From an uncultured Rhodospirillales bacterium (GTDB lineage: Bacteria > Pseudomonadota > Alphaproteobacteria > Kiloniellales > Kiloniellaceae): a stretch of 64,000 bases of DNA. The stretch's first letter is position 1. Every line of letters starts with the position of its first letter. The position numbers and the translations under genes were made by a program. Location of the stretch: contig CAJXUS010000012.1 of the NCBI GenBank assembly GCA_913060675.1, forward strand, positions 1 through 64,000. The letters run 5' to 3'. This document shows positions 53,401 to 62,152 of this stretch, piece after piece. A model generated the notes under the pieces. The model ran no database searches. It worked only from the letters and a program-made list of their open reading frames with translations, and was not told the origin of the DNA.

Positions 53401-53432
53401 ATTCAATCTAAATACAAAAATGGTGATCTTCC

Positions 53433-54512
53433 ATGTCCTTCCTGACCCTTGAATCCTTGAACAAAGAATTTGGCGACTTTACTGCCGTAAGGGATATGAA
53501 CCTAACGATAGAGCAGGGAGAATTCATATCTCTCTTGGGACCATCAGGTTGTGGGAAAACCACAACGCTACAGATGATTGCCGGGTTGTTGCCGCCGACA
53601 CGGGGTAAAATTTTACTCGACGGGAAGGACATAACAAAAACGCCACCTAACAAACGTGGACTGGGTATCGTTTTTCAAAGCTATGCGTTGTTTCCTCATA
53701 TGACCGCAACGGAAAACGTCGCTTTCGGTCTTGAAATGCGCGGTGTAGCTAAGGTTGAGCGTATGGATCGCGCCCGTGTTGCGCTAGATCAGGTCAAACT
53801 CGGTCAATTCGCCCATCGCTATCCAAAAGAGATGTCAGGCGGTCAACGTCAGCGCGTTGCGCTTGCCCGTGCGCTTGTGATTGAACCTCCTGTTTTGTTG
53901 TTGGATGAGCCTCTTTCAAACCTTGATGCGAAACTACGCGAGGAAATGCGGATTGAGTTGCGCCTCTTGCAACAGGATATCGGAGTGACAACAATTCTCG
54001 TCACCCACGATCAGGAAGAGGCACTTTCAATGAGCGATCGGATTGTGGTGATGAAAGATGGTGACATGGCACAGATTGCAGCGCCTTTGGATTTGTATGA
54101 GCGCCCTCTAAATACCTTCGTGTCGGATTTTGTGGGTAAAACCAACTTGATAAAAGCGCGCGCAGCTGCTGGGTCGCAAGGGCAATCTGTTGTGATAGTC
54201 GATGGTCACGCTGACACCTTGACCCAAAACCTGACCCTCGCTTTACCTGGGGAAGCTTTGATAGAGGGCGAGAGTGTGACCCTATCGATCCGTCCTGAAA
54301 AATTTCTGATGTCCAAAGAAGGACCTGGGCATAAAGTTGAGGTTCAAGCTTCAATCTTTATGGGCGCAAGTTGGCTATACCGGGTTAACAGCCCGATGGG
54401 GGAACTATTTGTCACGCAGCCAAATACCGGTGCTGCTGGTTATGCCAAAGGGGATACCGCTTATCTTAGCTGGCCTGACGATGCGGTAATGCTGTTTTCG
54501 GAGGCTGCGTGA
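53433..54512 (+). CDS. ABC transporter ATPase (PotA type)
   Basis: This 359-residue ATP-binding subunit of an importer has the Walker A GPSGCGKTT near residues 37-45. The Q loop is FQSYALFPHM, the signature MSGGQRQRVALARAL is near 134-148, and Walker B VLLLDEPLSNLDAKL is near 155-169. The switch histidine lies in LVTHDQEEALSMSD. The C-terminal third is a TOBE-type regulatory domain, as in PotA, UgpC and MalK. All catalytic residues are intact. It shares one base with the first permease gene. Confidence 0.95.
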   Translation: MSFLTLESLNKEFGDFTAVRDMNLTIEQGEFISLLGPSGCGKTTTLQMIAGLLPPTRGKILLDGKDITKTPPNKRGLGIVFQSYALFPHMTATENVAFGLEMRGVAKVERMDRARVALDQVKLGQFAHRYPKEMSGGQRQRVALARALVIEPPVLLLDEPLSNLDAKLREEMRIELRLLQQDIGVTTILVTHDQEEALSMSDRIVVMKDGDMAQIAAPLDLYERPLNTFVSDFVGKTNLIKARAAAGSQGQSVVIVDGHADTLTQNLTLALPGEALIEGESVTLSIRPEKFLMSKEGPGHKVEVQASIFMGASWLYRVNSPMGELFVTQPNTGAAGYAKGDTAYLSWPDDAVMLFSEAA

Positions 54513-55375
54513 TGTCCGCGAAAGCTTTAGATAAAACACCGTTTTTGATGACCGCCCCCGGTGTCATTTTCTTCATAATGCTACTTGGCGTACCAATGTT
54601 GATGACGTTCCTGCTCAGCCTGCATTCCTATGATTTTACCACGGGCATTCAACCTGACTGGACAATTTCAAACTATATAGAAGTACTGGGTGATCCGTAT
54701 TTTCACAAAATTTTCGGGCGCACATTTGGGTTGGCATTACTGGTTACGGTGATCTGCGTGCTGATAGGTGTTCCTGAGGCTTATGTTTTGGCACACCTTC
54801 CAAACCCGTGGCGGTCGGTCTTTCTATTGGTTGTTCTCGGGCCGTTATTGATTTCTGTTGTCGTACGCACGCTGGGATGGGCGTTGTTTTTTGGTGGCAA
54901 AGGTGTGCTGACAATGATCGCTTCAGGACTTGGGTTTGGAGAAGAACCCGTCAGTCTGATGTTTACTTTCACTGGGATGACGATTGCATTGGTACATGTG
55001 CTGGTACCGTTCATGGTTATCTCTGTTTGGGCGTCTTTGCAAAAGATCGACCCGCAAAGTGAAGATGCAGCACTGACACTCGGGGCCTCAAAGTTGACCG
55101 TGCTATATCGGATTACACTCCCACAGGTAATGCCTGGTATCCTGTCAGGTAGCATCATCGTCTTTGCGCTGACGGCGAGTGCCTTTGCCACGCCAGCCAT
55201 CATTGGTGGCCGCAGGATGAAGGTTGTCGCAACTGCGGCCTATGATGAATACCTAAGCACGCTGAACTGGCCTTTGGGAGCCGCGATTGCGGTTATTTTG
55301 TTGGTCGTAAATATTGTCATCATTGTCAGTTATAACAAATTGGTCGAGCGACGCTTTGCCAAAGTTTTTGAATAG
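54512..55375 (+). CDS. ABC transporter permease (PotB type)
   Basis: This 287-residue inner-membrane subunit has six predicted helices. The ATPase-docking loop EDAALTLGASKLTVLYRITLP (about 185-205) is the standard EAA motif. ATG 54512 has CGGAGG seven bases upstream and shares its A with the ATPase stop codon. Together with the next gene it forms a heterodimeric channel for the substrate bound by the protein at 52313. Confidence 0.94.
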   Translation: MSAKALDKTPFLMTAPGVIFFIMLLGVPMLMTFLLSLHSYDFTTGIQPDWTISNYIEVLGDPYFHKIFGRTFGLALLVTVICVLIGVPEAYVLAHLPNPWRSVFLLVVLGPLLISVVVRTLGWALFFGGKGVLTMIASGLGFGEEPVSLMFTFTGMTIALVHVLVPFMVISVWASLQKIDPQSEDAALTLGASKLTVLYRITLPQVMPGILSGSIIVFALTASAFATPAIIGGRRMKVVATAAYDEYLSTLNWPLGAAIAVILLVVNIVIIVSYNKLVERRFAKVFE

Positions 55376-55384
55376 GAGGCCATA

Positions 55385-56179
55385 ATGCGTCGTCTTGGAC
55401 CTATTGCACTGTGCTTCCACGCTTTATTCGTGGCTTTCATTCTGGCCCCGCTTCTTATGGTCGTTGCGGTATCGTTTACAGACAAAGGTTATCTGTCTCT
55501 GCCTACCGACGGATTATCGTTGCGTTGGTTCCGGGCAATTTTGGATAACCCCGATTTTATCGATGCCTTCTGGGTGTCGGTCTGGCTGGCTTTGGTGTCA
55601 GCTACAATTGCGGTCATTATTGCTGTGCCCGCTTCTCTGGCAATCGCCCGTAAGAAATTTCCTGGGCGAGAAGTGATTGCTGCGTTCTTGTTATCACCGT
55701 TGATGATCCCGCATCTGGTACTTGGGGTCGCCTTTTTGCAATTTTATAGCAAAATTGGTTTAGGTGGTTCATTCTACGGGCTATTGGCTGCGCATGTCAT
55801 TTTGATCACCCCCTACGCCCTGCGCCTTGCCTTGGCTTCGGCCACTGGACTTCCGCGCGAGGCCGAAGACGCGGCGCTTACGTTGGGCGCGTCACGATTT
55901 ACGGTCTTTCGCCGGATCACCTTGCCTTTGATACTGCCCGGTGTCGCAGGGGGCTGGCTGTTGTCCTTTATCACCAGTTTTGATGAATTGACGATGAGCG
56001 TTTTTGTTGCTTCTCCAGCCACACAAACATTGCCAGTACGGATGTATCACCACATTACTCAGACGATTGATCCTTTGATTGCTTCGGTATCAACAGTGCT
56101 AATTGTTCTTACTTTTGGGGTGATGCTGATCCTTGATCGCTTCTATGGGCTCGACAAGATCTTTGTCGGGAAAGGCTGA
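55385..56179 (+). CDS. ABC transporter permease (PotC type)
   Basis: This 264-residue second permease also has six helices, with the EAA loop EDAALTLGASRFTVFRRITLP near residues 159-179. The late FITSFDELTMSVFVASP segment is typical of the PotC group. AGGAGG lies before ATG 55385. It is nine bases after the first permease and four bases before the flavoprotein gene, so transport and oxidation are encoded in one transcript. Confidence 0.94.
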   Translation: MRRLGPIALCFHALFVAFILAPLLMVVAVSFTDKGYLSLPTDGLSLRWFRAILDNPDFIDAFWVSVWLALVSATIAVIIAVPASLAIARKKFPGREVIAAFLLSPLMIPHLVLGVAFLQFYSKIGLGGSFYGLLAAHVILITPYALRLALASATGLPREAEDAALTLGASRFTVFRRITLPLILPGVAGGWLLSFITSFDELTMSVFVASPATQTLPVRMYHHITQTIDPLIASVSTVLIVLTFGVMLILDRFYGLDKIFVGKG

Positions 56180-56182
56180 GAA

Positions 56183-57277
56183 ATGACATTTATTATCATC
56201 GGTGGCGGTGTGGTTGGCTTGTCGGTCGCTTACGGTCTTTTGAAAAACGGACAGGATGTTGTCGTGCTTGATGGCGCAGATGACGACTTCCGGGCCTCAC
56301 GCGGAAATTTTGGATTGGTCTGGGTACAGGGCAAAGGAGCCGATTGTGTCGGGTATTCACAATGGACCCGCCGCTCAGCGGCCTTATGGGCCGATTTCGC
56401 TCAGGAGATAGAGGATCTGACAGGCCTTGATCTGATGCTCCGTCAGACAGGGGGGATGGAATACTTCACCGACCAAGTTGAACTCGAAGAACATATCGCC
56501 AAGCTCAAGGGATTACGGGAGGCTTCAGGTGGGGACTACCCTTTTGAAGTCTTGGACCAGAAAGAGCTGCGCGAAAGAGTTCCGGAAATAGGACCAAAAG
56601 TTATTGGCGCCACTTTTTGCCCTGAAGATGGGCACGTAAACCCGTTATTCTTACTTAAAGCCCTCAGCTGTGCTGTGCGCCAGAAGGGTGGCATTATTCG
56701 AACCGGTGTGAAGGTTGTTGATGTCTCTGGCCAAGAAGGTGAATTCAAAGTTGCTTTGGAAGATGGCAATCATCTAAGCGGTGAAAAGGTAGTGCTGTCT
56801 GCTGGGCTTGGTGCCATGGAACTGGGACCCAAACTGGGTTTTAGCACTCCCATTCGCCCACAACAGGGACAAATTTTGGTTACGGAAAAGCTACCTGCGT
56901 TTTTGCACTATCCTTCAGGAACATTACGTCAAGTCAACGAAGGCGGTGTGCAAATCGGTGCATCCAAGTCAGAACTGGGTCTGGATGATACAGAAGACAC
57001 TGAAACAATTGCACAATTAGCGCGTCACGCAATCGACGTGTTTCCTCATCTGGAAAAGGTAAAGATGGTGCGCAGTTGGGCCGCGTTGAGGATTATGTCA
57101 CCGGATGGATTGCCGATTTATCAACGCTCTCCGACCCATCCCGGTGCCACATTCATTACCTGCCATAGCGGGATAACCCTGGCAGCGGCTCATGCCCATT
57201 TGTTGCCGGACTGGATATTAGGCAGAGCCGAAGCCCAGGATTTATCGACCTTCAGCGAAAGACGTTTTGATGTTTGA
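56183..57277 (+). CDS. FAD-dependent dehydrogenase, DAO family (beta subunit)
   Basis: This 364-residue flavoprotein of the D-amino-acid-oxidase family is like the catalytic subunits of opine oxidases (OoxB/NoxB), D-hydroxyproline dehydrogenase and HcnC. FAD-binding IIIGGGVVGLSVAYGL opens it (4-19). PEDGHVNPLFLLKAL and the late GITLAAAHAHLLPDWILG complete the fold. It oxidises a C-N bond of an amino acid or opine, making an imine, and passes electrons to the two iron-sulfur partners encoded next. It follows the permease by four bases and overlaps the next gene by eight. Confidence 0.92.
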   Translation: MTFIIIGGGVVGLSVAYGLLKNGQDVVVLDGADDDFRASRGNFGLVWVQGKGADCVGYSQWTRRSAALWADFAQEIEDLTGLDLMLRQTGGMEYFTDQVELEEHIAKLKGLREASGGDYPFEVLDQKELRERVPEIGPKVIGATFCPEDGHVNPLFLLKALSCAVRQKGGIIRTGVKVVDVSGQEGEFKVALEDGNHLSGEKVVLSAGLGAMELGPKLGFSTPIRPQQGQILVTEKLPAFLHYPSGTLRQVNEGGVQIGASKSELGLDDTEDTETIAQLARHAIDVFPHLEKVKMVRSWAALRIMSPDGLPIYQRSPTHPGATFITCHSGITLAAAHAHLLPDWILGRAEAQDLSTFSERRFDV

Positions 57278-57578
57278 TCCAATCACACCATCAACAAATG
57301 CCAACGGGCAGGTGGATTTTACATTTGATGATAAAAATGTATCTGCTGCCTCTGGAACAACGATCGCCGCCGCCTTGCTGGCAGCAGATCAAATTTGGTT
57401 TCGTGAAACACCGACCTCTGGCCAACAACGTGGTCCCTTTTGTATGATGGGGGCCTGCTATGATTGTCTGGTTCAAATTGATGGCGTTAGCGTTCAGGCC
57501 TGCATGACCCCTGTGACCGAGGGCCTGCAGGTTAATCGGGTACCGTTTAGTCTTCCCAAAGAAGGAAAGCGGTCATGA
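57270..57578 (+). CDS. Small [2Fe-2S] subunit of the dehydrogenase (gamma subunit)
   Basis: This 102-residue protein of the Fer2_4 type has its ligands visible as Cys58, Cys63, Cys66 and Cys78 in FCMMGACYDCLVQIDGVSVQ and the next ACM. Such a small subunit accompanies the DAO-type subunit and a larger FAD/NAD subunit in opine oxidases and D-hydroxyproline dehydrogenase. ATG 57270 overlaps the end of the gene before it; TTG 57267 is also possible. It overlaps the next gene by four bases. It carries electrons between the two flavins. Confidence 0.92.
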   Translation: MFDPITPSTNANGQVDFTFDDKNVSAASGTTIAAALLAADQIWFRETPTSGQQRGPFCMMGACYDCLVQIDGVSVQACMTPVTEGLQVNRVPFSLPKEGKRS

Positions 57579-58963
57579 GCCAGCCTGACAGCCCAGATCT
57601 AATTGTAATCGGAGCAGGACCCGCGGGATTGGCTGCAGCGTCGGAAGCCGCCCGTTATGGCGCAAGTGTCTTGTTGTTGGATGAGCAGCCAGCCCCCGGA
57701 GGCCAAATTTATCGCAATGTTAAGGACGCGTCTGAACAACAGAACGCTATACTCGGCCCTGATTATACGGTAGGTCGCACGCTTGCAGCTAGTGTTGAGG
57801 ATGTAGGGATTGACTACCGACCCGGCGTCACCGTTTGGAAAGTTGGAACAGATGGTCGTGTCGCTTTCAGCCAAAACGGCGAGGCCCAGCAAGTGCAGGG
57901 ACAGCATATCGTTTTGGCAACTGGAGCACTGGAACGTCCTGTACCTTTACCGGGGTGGACGTTACCAGGGGTAATGACTGCTGGCGGGGCGCAAATATTA
58001 ATGAAGTCAGGTGGGTTAGTGGCCCGCGACGCAATTTTGGTTGGTTCGGGACCCTTGCTCTATCTGTTGGCTTCCCAGATGGTTGCAGCGGGACGCCCTC
58101 CCAAAGCATTGGTCGAGACGCAAACTGATGCCAATTTTCGCTCAGCAATGGTACATATAAAGGGCGCATTATTAGGCTGGCAGCAACTGCTGAAAGGGCT
58201 CGCACTGATCGGCAAGATCCGAAGGGCGGACGTGCGTCGATATAAAGCCGTTACAGATATCAATATTATCGGCACGGATAAGGCCGAGGCCGTTACTTTT
58301 ATTTCAAACGGACGCGTGCATCAGCTCAATGCATCCGTGGTTCTTCTGCATCAGGGGGTGGTACCAAACACACAAATATCACGTTCTTTGGGGCTTGAGC
58401 ATCGTTGGGATATAAAACAACGCTGCTTTCATCCTGTTACGGATGAGTTTGGGCAAAGTTCTGCTGAAAATATTAGTATTGCAGGCGACGGAGCTGGGAT
58501 TTCCGGGGCGAAAGCCGCTGAGCACGCAGGACGTATTGCTGCCCTCAACGCCCTTAAGAACCTTGGCCTGGTCGATGGTGCTACACACAACCAACAAGTG
58601 ATCCCGTTACTCAAAGCCCGTACAAAAGAAACGGCAATTCGCCCCTTTCTTAATACTCTCTATGCCCCCCCGACGGAGGTTTTGTGCCCAACGGGTAAGA
58701 CAATCGTTTGTAGGTGTGAGGAAGTGACTGCGGATGATATTTCCAACTATGCAGCGCTGGGGTGCAAAGGCCCGAACCAGACCAAGGCATTTGGACGGTC
58801 AGGTATGGGACCGTGTCAGGGGCGTTTTTGCGGTGCTACCGTGACCGAGATACTGTCTAAGGAAACGGGTTTACATCCAGAAAAGGTTGGGTCATACCGC
58901 ATACGTGCGCCATTAAAACCCGTGACGTTAGGTGAATTGGCCGCGTTAACTGAGCCGCGTTAA
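57575..58963 (+). CDS. FAD/NAD(P)-binding oxidoreductase with BFD-like Fe-S domain (alpha subunit)
   Basis: This 462-residue alpha subunit of the three-part dehydrogenase has an FAD site VIGAGPAGLAAASEAARYG (about 10-28). The pyridine-nucleotide-type middle has ATGALERPVPLPGWTLPGV (about 110-128). The C-terminal BFD-like [2Fe-2S] domain holds four cysteines in IVCRCEEV and GPCQGRFCG. The set alpha, beta, gamma in one operon is the hallmark of heterotrimeric opine or D-hydroxyproline dehydrogenases. Start at ATG 57575 overlaps the gamma stop. Electrons presumably go on to the respiratory chain. Confidence 0.93.
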   Translation: MSQPDSPDLIVIGAGPAGLAAASEAARYGASVLLLDEQPAPGGQIYRNVKDASEQQNAILGPDYTVGRTLAASVEDVGIDYRPGVTVWKVGTDGRVAFSQNGEAQQVQGQHIVLATGALERPVPLPGWTLPGVMTAGGAQILMKSGGLVARDAILVGSGPLLYLLASQMVAAGRPPKALVETQTDANFRSAMVHIKGALLGWQQLLKGLALIGKIRRADVRRYKAVTDINIIGTDKAEAVTFISNGRVHQLNASVVLLHQGVVPNTQISRSLGLEHRWDIKQRCFHPVTDEFGQSSAENISIAGDGAGISGAKAAEHAGRIAALNALKNLGLVDGATHNQQVIPLLKARTKETAIRPFLNTLYAPPTEVLCPTGKTIVCRCEEVTADDISNYAALGCKGPNQTKAFGRSGMGPCQGRFCGATVTEILSKETGLHPEKVGSYRIRAPLKPVTLGELAALTEPR

Positions 58964-58991
58964 CCGAAGTGCCCAAAAAGGAATTAGTATC

Positions 58992-59333
58992 GTGATCGAA
59001 CGCATCGAGACATCGCAAAGAATGAGTAAAATCGTTAAGCACAATGGGGTCGTTTACCTCTGTGGTCAGGTTGGTATCGCCGGAGAGAGTGTGGCTGATC
59101 AAACCAAAGAATGTCTGAAACGCGTTGAAGATCTACTGGCAAAAGCAGGGTCATCGCCAAAGAATATACTGCAGGCCATTGTGTGGCTGGCTGACATGGA
59201 TGATTTCGCTGAAATGAATACGGTTTGGGATAACTGGGTGCCTGAAGGTGATGCACCTGCACGGGCCTGTGGTGAAGCTAAGTTGGCGCGTCCGGAATTA
59301 AAAGTAGAAATCATTGTAACGGCTGCTTATTAA
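58992..59333 (+). CDS. RidA-family enamine/imine deaminase
   Basis: This 113-residue RidA-fold protein has the catalytic arginine in place: PARACGEAKLARPELKVEI aligns with the Arg105 region of E. coli RidA. It therefore probably hydrolyses reactive enamines or imines to ketones and ammonia. GTG 58992 has AGGAA upstream. It lies 28 bases after the dehydrogenase alpha subunit, whose reaction makes an imine, so a clean-up or pathway role is very likely. The contrast with the arginine-less paralogue at 49262 is marked. Confidence 0.92.
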   Translation: MIERIETSQRMSKIVKHNGVVYLCGQVGIAGESVADQTKECLKRVEDLLAKAGSSPKNILQAIVWLADMDDFAEMNTVWDNWVPEGDAPARACGEAKLARPELKVEIIVTAAY

Positions 59334-59384
59334 GGTTTTTAATAAATAGAGTGTTTCAGCAAACATCAGTGTTGTTTGGTCCAT

Positions 59385-59398
59385 CGCTTAGTTAAGCG
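59385..59398. terminator. Short palindrome between convergent RidA and kinase genes
   Basis: CGCTTAGTTAAGCG is a 14-base palindrome in the 165-base convergent gap 59334-59498. A longer alternative pairs CTTAGT with ACTAAG. No T run follows, so a terminator role is only possible. Confidence 0.35.
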
Positions 59399-59498
59399 TC
59401 TGAGACTAAGAAATGCCTTATGGGATCTCTGGCACATATGAATAGGATTGGACCCGTTACTACAGGGGGCTTATCTGGCGTTTAGTTTGCCCTAGCGA

Positions 59499-60959
59499 TT
59501 AAACCAATCGATCTGGTGGAAAGATAACCGAGAAACAACTGCCTTTGCCAACTGTACTATCAATGGTGAGTTCACCACCGTGCATTTTGGCAAAGGTATC
59601 CACCAGCCAAAGGCCAATTCCCATACCCATTGCGTGGTGTTGAGGTGAGGCATCCCCGCGATAATGTTCTTCTCTAAGCCTTGAGAGTTCCTGTTCGAAA
59701 ATACCGATGCCATTGTCTTCTACGGAGAGGATCAGCTTTCCTTCTTCTTGTTTGCAATGAACTGTAATAAGGCTCGCCTTGCTGTATTTTACCGCGTTAT
59801 CAACAAGGTTGGTCAGAATTTGACGTAATGCTCTGCCATCGCCGATCAGGGTTAGTTCTGTTGGTAAGTATTCAAGTTCAAATTTTATTCCGGCCATTTC
59901 TGTGGCAGCTCTTAAAACAGGTTCTATAGAGGCAAGCATGGGGTTAATTGCCAATGCTTCTTCCTCATAACTCCAGCCGGTATCTTGAATGGCACCAGTA
60001 TTGAGAAGCTGGTCAATCATTCTGAGTAAATGCAAACCGCTGCTATGAATGGATTGTGAATAATCTTTGTATTTTTCATTACCCAGCTTGCCAAAAATCT
60101 CGTTATTCATCGTGTCGGAAAAACCAATAATGGCGTTAAGAGGTGTTTTTAAATCATGCCCGACGCCTTTCATTAGGCGATTTTTGGCAAGGTCGGCGTT
60201 TTCTAGTACGGCATTTTTAGCAGAGAGCTCATCGGCAAGAATTCTGTTTGTTTTGGAAGTTGATTGTAAAATTCGAACAGTTGGTAACATCACAATACTA
60301 CCAAAAATGGTCGCTAAGACGGCAAGAATAATAGCAAACTTTGTCATTTCTTGTTCGAGTTCATCGGCACGTGGTAAGTCAATGATGACTTCGCGTACGC
60401 CCCGGAAATCGCCCACGGCCCATTTGCGTCCAATGCCTGCAGAATTGTGACATTCGATGCAATCTGTATTCATGAAAATCCCTTTGGAATAACGAATAAC
60501 ATCCCGGTTGGCGATTTTCGCAAAGCGATAAAAATGATCTTCCGGATGTTCTTTGAGGAAGTTAAGAGCGGCCAGTTGAAAGGGATCCAGTTTTCTTGAT
60601 GCACGTCCGGGGAAGGGATAGGTACTGTACATGGAAGTCGTCATACCGGCGCTGACATTTTCCAGCTCTTCCCCGTAATTAATGGTCATCGTGGCGGGAA
60701 AAGGGATCTTGTCGATTGAGGAACTCAGATCGTCTGTAAGTTCAATGCCACCTGCCTTGGCACGGGGGACAATTTCCTTGGAATAGAAATGGTGTAGGGT
60801 TGTGATGGAAATCTCAAATGCTTTTGCAGTTTCAAATGCCAAAGCCTGTCTGGTTTGCTCAAGGTAGTGTTTGGAGCCAACAATAAAGAGACCAACAACA
60901 CCAAGAATGAAGATTGCCACGACGATTTGTGGATGCCGTCCTATTGTTCTGAATACCAT
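59499..60959 (-). CDS. Sensor histidine kinase with haem-type DUF3365 domain
   Basis: This 486-residue kinase has two membrane helices (about 11-28 and 207-228) enclosing a periplasmic DUF3365 (Tll0287-like) domain. That domain ends in a c-type haem motif, Cys167-Ile-Glu-Cys170-His171 (CIECH), after YSTYPFPGRASRKLDPFQ. A HisKA helix with His268 in GVGHDLKTPLNAIIGFSD and an HATPase domain (DNGIGI, GMGIGLWLV) follow. Haem on the outside suggests sensing of redox state, oxygen or a gas such as NO. No response regulator is next to it, so its partner is unknown. Membrane-bound, single gene on the minus strand. Confidence 0.93.
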   Translation of the reverse strand: MVFRTIGRHPQIVVAIFILGVVGLFIVGSKHYLEQTRQALAFETAKAFEISITTLHHFYSKEIVPRAKAGGIELTDDLSSSIDKIPFPATMTINYGEELENVSAGMTTSMYSTYPFPGRASRKLDPFQLAALNFLKEHPEDHFYRFAKIANRDVIRYSKGIFMNTDCIECHNSAGIGRKWAVGDFRGVREVIIDLPRADELEQEMTKFAIILAVLATIFGSIVMLPTVRILQSTSKTNRILADELSAKNAVLENADLAKNRLMKGVGHDLKTPLNAIIGFSDTMNNEIFGKLGNEKYKDYSQSIHSSGLHLLRMIDQLLNTGAIQDTGWSYEEEALAINPMLASIEPVLRAATEMAGIKFELEYLPTELTLIGDGRALRQILTNLVDNAVKYSKASLITVHCKQEEGKLILSVEDNGIGIFEQELSRLREEHYRGDASPQHHAMGMGIGLWLVDTFAKMHGGELTIDSTVGKGSCFSVIFPPDRLV

Positions 60960-61068
60960 TTTCTACCAGACAATAATCGATGTCTCTTAATCAGCTTCCC
61001 AGTCTTGTAAAAATGAAGAAGGTTTTTGTTCAAATAAAGAAGCTTTCTGGCACATCTTATCAATTTGA

Positions 61069-61087
61069 CTTTAACCCCGAGTTAAAG
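61069..61087. terminator. Hairpin between LysR end and kinase start
   Basis: CTTTAAC-CCCGA-GTTAAAG is a perfect 7-bp stem with a 5-base loop in the 163-base gap. It lies downstream of the minus-strand LysR gene, but no T tract follows. Confidence 0.3.
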
Positions 61088-61122
61088 AAATGGTAATTCA
61101 CCTTTTAGTGTTCGTAAATGAT

Positions 61123-62040
61123 CTAGGTTACATCTTTGGTAATATCTTGAGTGAGGTGTCGCATCCACTGGTGAGCAGGATCACGGTCGTGGCGTTGGTG
61201 CCAAATTAGGTGCACATCAATATCAGGAATTTCAAAGGGAACCTCGAAGTGCTGGAGCTCATAGCGTTCTAAAAAAGGTTCCGCCAATTCCATTGTTGAG
61301 GTCGTGATTAAATCACTGTTGGAAACGATTACCGGCCCAGCCATATGGCTTGCGACAGTGACCGTGACATCACGCTGTAAATTCAACGTTTTTAAGATAT
61401 TATCCACATAGGTTGTCCTGTTGCCATCACTAGAATAGATGATGTGCCGCGCTTTGAGGTAGTCCTCCAAATTTAGGGACCCTTGAATAAATGGATGATC
61501 TTTACCGACGATAACTACATGGCGGCTTGTGAATAGACGGCAGGAACAAAACCGAGGAGGAAGTTTATCGTATACGCAGGCAGCCATATCGAGCCTGTTA
61601 GCCTCAATCAACTCAAGCAAGCGGGGGAGGGGTTCGTGGTAGAGACTGAGGGATAAATTTGGTGCCTCCTTGGCATAGCGGCTGAGTATCAAGGGGGCAT
61701 ATTGGGCGACCGCATGATCGGGCAGTCCATAGTGAAAAGTCCGTGCAGAAGTCTTTGGGTCAAAGTGGGAAGGTTGGTTGACGGTATCTAGGATCTGCGT
61801 CAGAGCTTGTTGGATCGGAGCCGCAATTTCTTCTGCACGGGCGGTGGGTTCCACCCCGTTTTTTGAGCGAATAAAAAGCGGATCGTCCAAGCTATGACGT
61901 AGACGTTGCAGGCAATGGCTAACCGCAGACTGTGTCATCCCGAGTTGTTCAGCGGCGCGGGTAATATGCCTTTCTGTGTAAATGATCTGAAAGATCTTCA
62001 ATAAATTCAGATCAATATTAGTATTATTAATTTTATGCAT
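61123..62040 (-). CDS. LysR-family regulator (NodD/NahR type)
   Basis: This 305-residue LysR of the NodD/NahR/LinR branch opens NTNIDLNLLKIFQIIYTERHITRAA, typical of that branch, with the helix-turn-helix at about 9-68. The ligand domain (about 95-300) includes HVVIVGKDHPFIQGSLNLED. ATG 62040 is preferred; GTG 62085 is also in frame. It is divergent from the DUF2306 gene, whose start is 112 bases away, and it probably controls that gene. Confidence 0.92.
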   Translation of the reverse strand: MHKINNTNIDLNLLKIFQIIYTERHITRAAEQLGMTQSAVSHCLQRLRHSLDDPLFIRSKNGVEPTARAEEIAAPIQQALTQILDTVNQPSHFDPKTSARTFHYGLPDHAVAQYAPLILSRYAKEAPNLSLSLYHEPLPRLLELIEANRLDMAACVYDKLPPRFCSCRLFTSRHVVIVGKDHPFIQGSLNLEDYLKARHIIYSSDGNRTTYVDNILKTLNLQRDVTVTVASHMAGPVIVSNSDLITTSTMELAEPFLERYELQHFEVPFEIPDIDVHLIWHQRHDRDPAHQWMRHLTQDITKDVT

Positions 62041-62152
62041 GATAATTATATTAAATATGATCTGGCGTAATGGCAAGTTACGCACAATTCTCTTTAACCA
62101 GATGCAGAGAAGACTTTACGAGTTTCCAATTAAGCGCAGGATAAACCCCAAA

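Noticed and set aside
52313..56179. Calling the ABC system a spermidine/putrescine transporter
   Set aside because: The fold family fits, but the operon partners point to amino-acid or opine oxidation, so the specific polyamine name is not supported.
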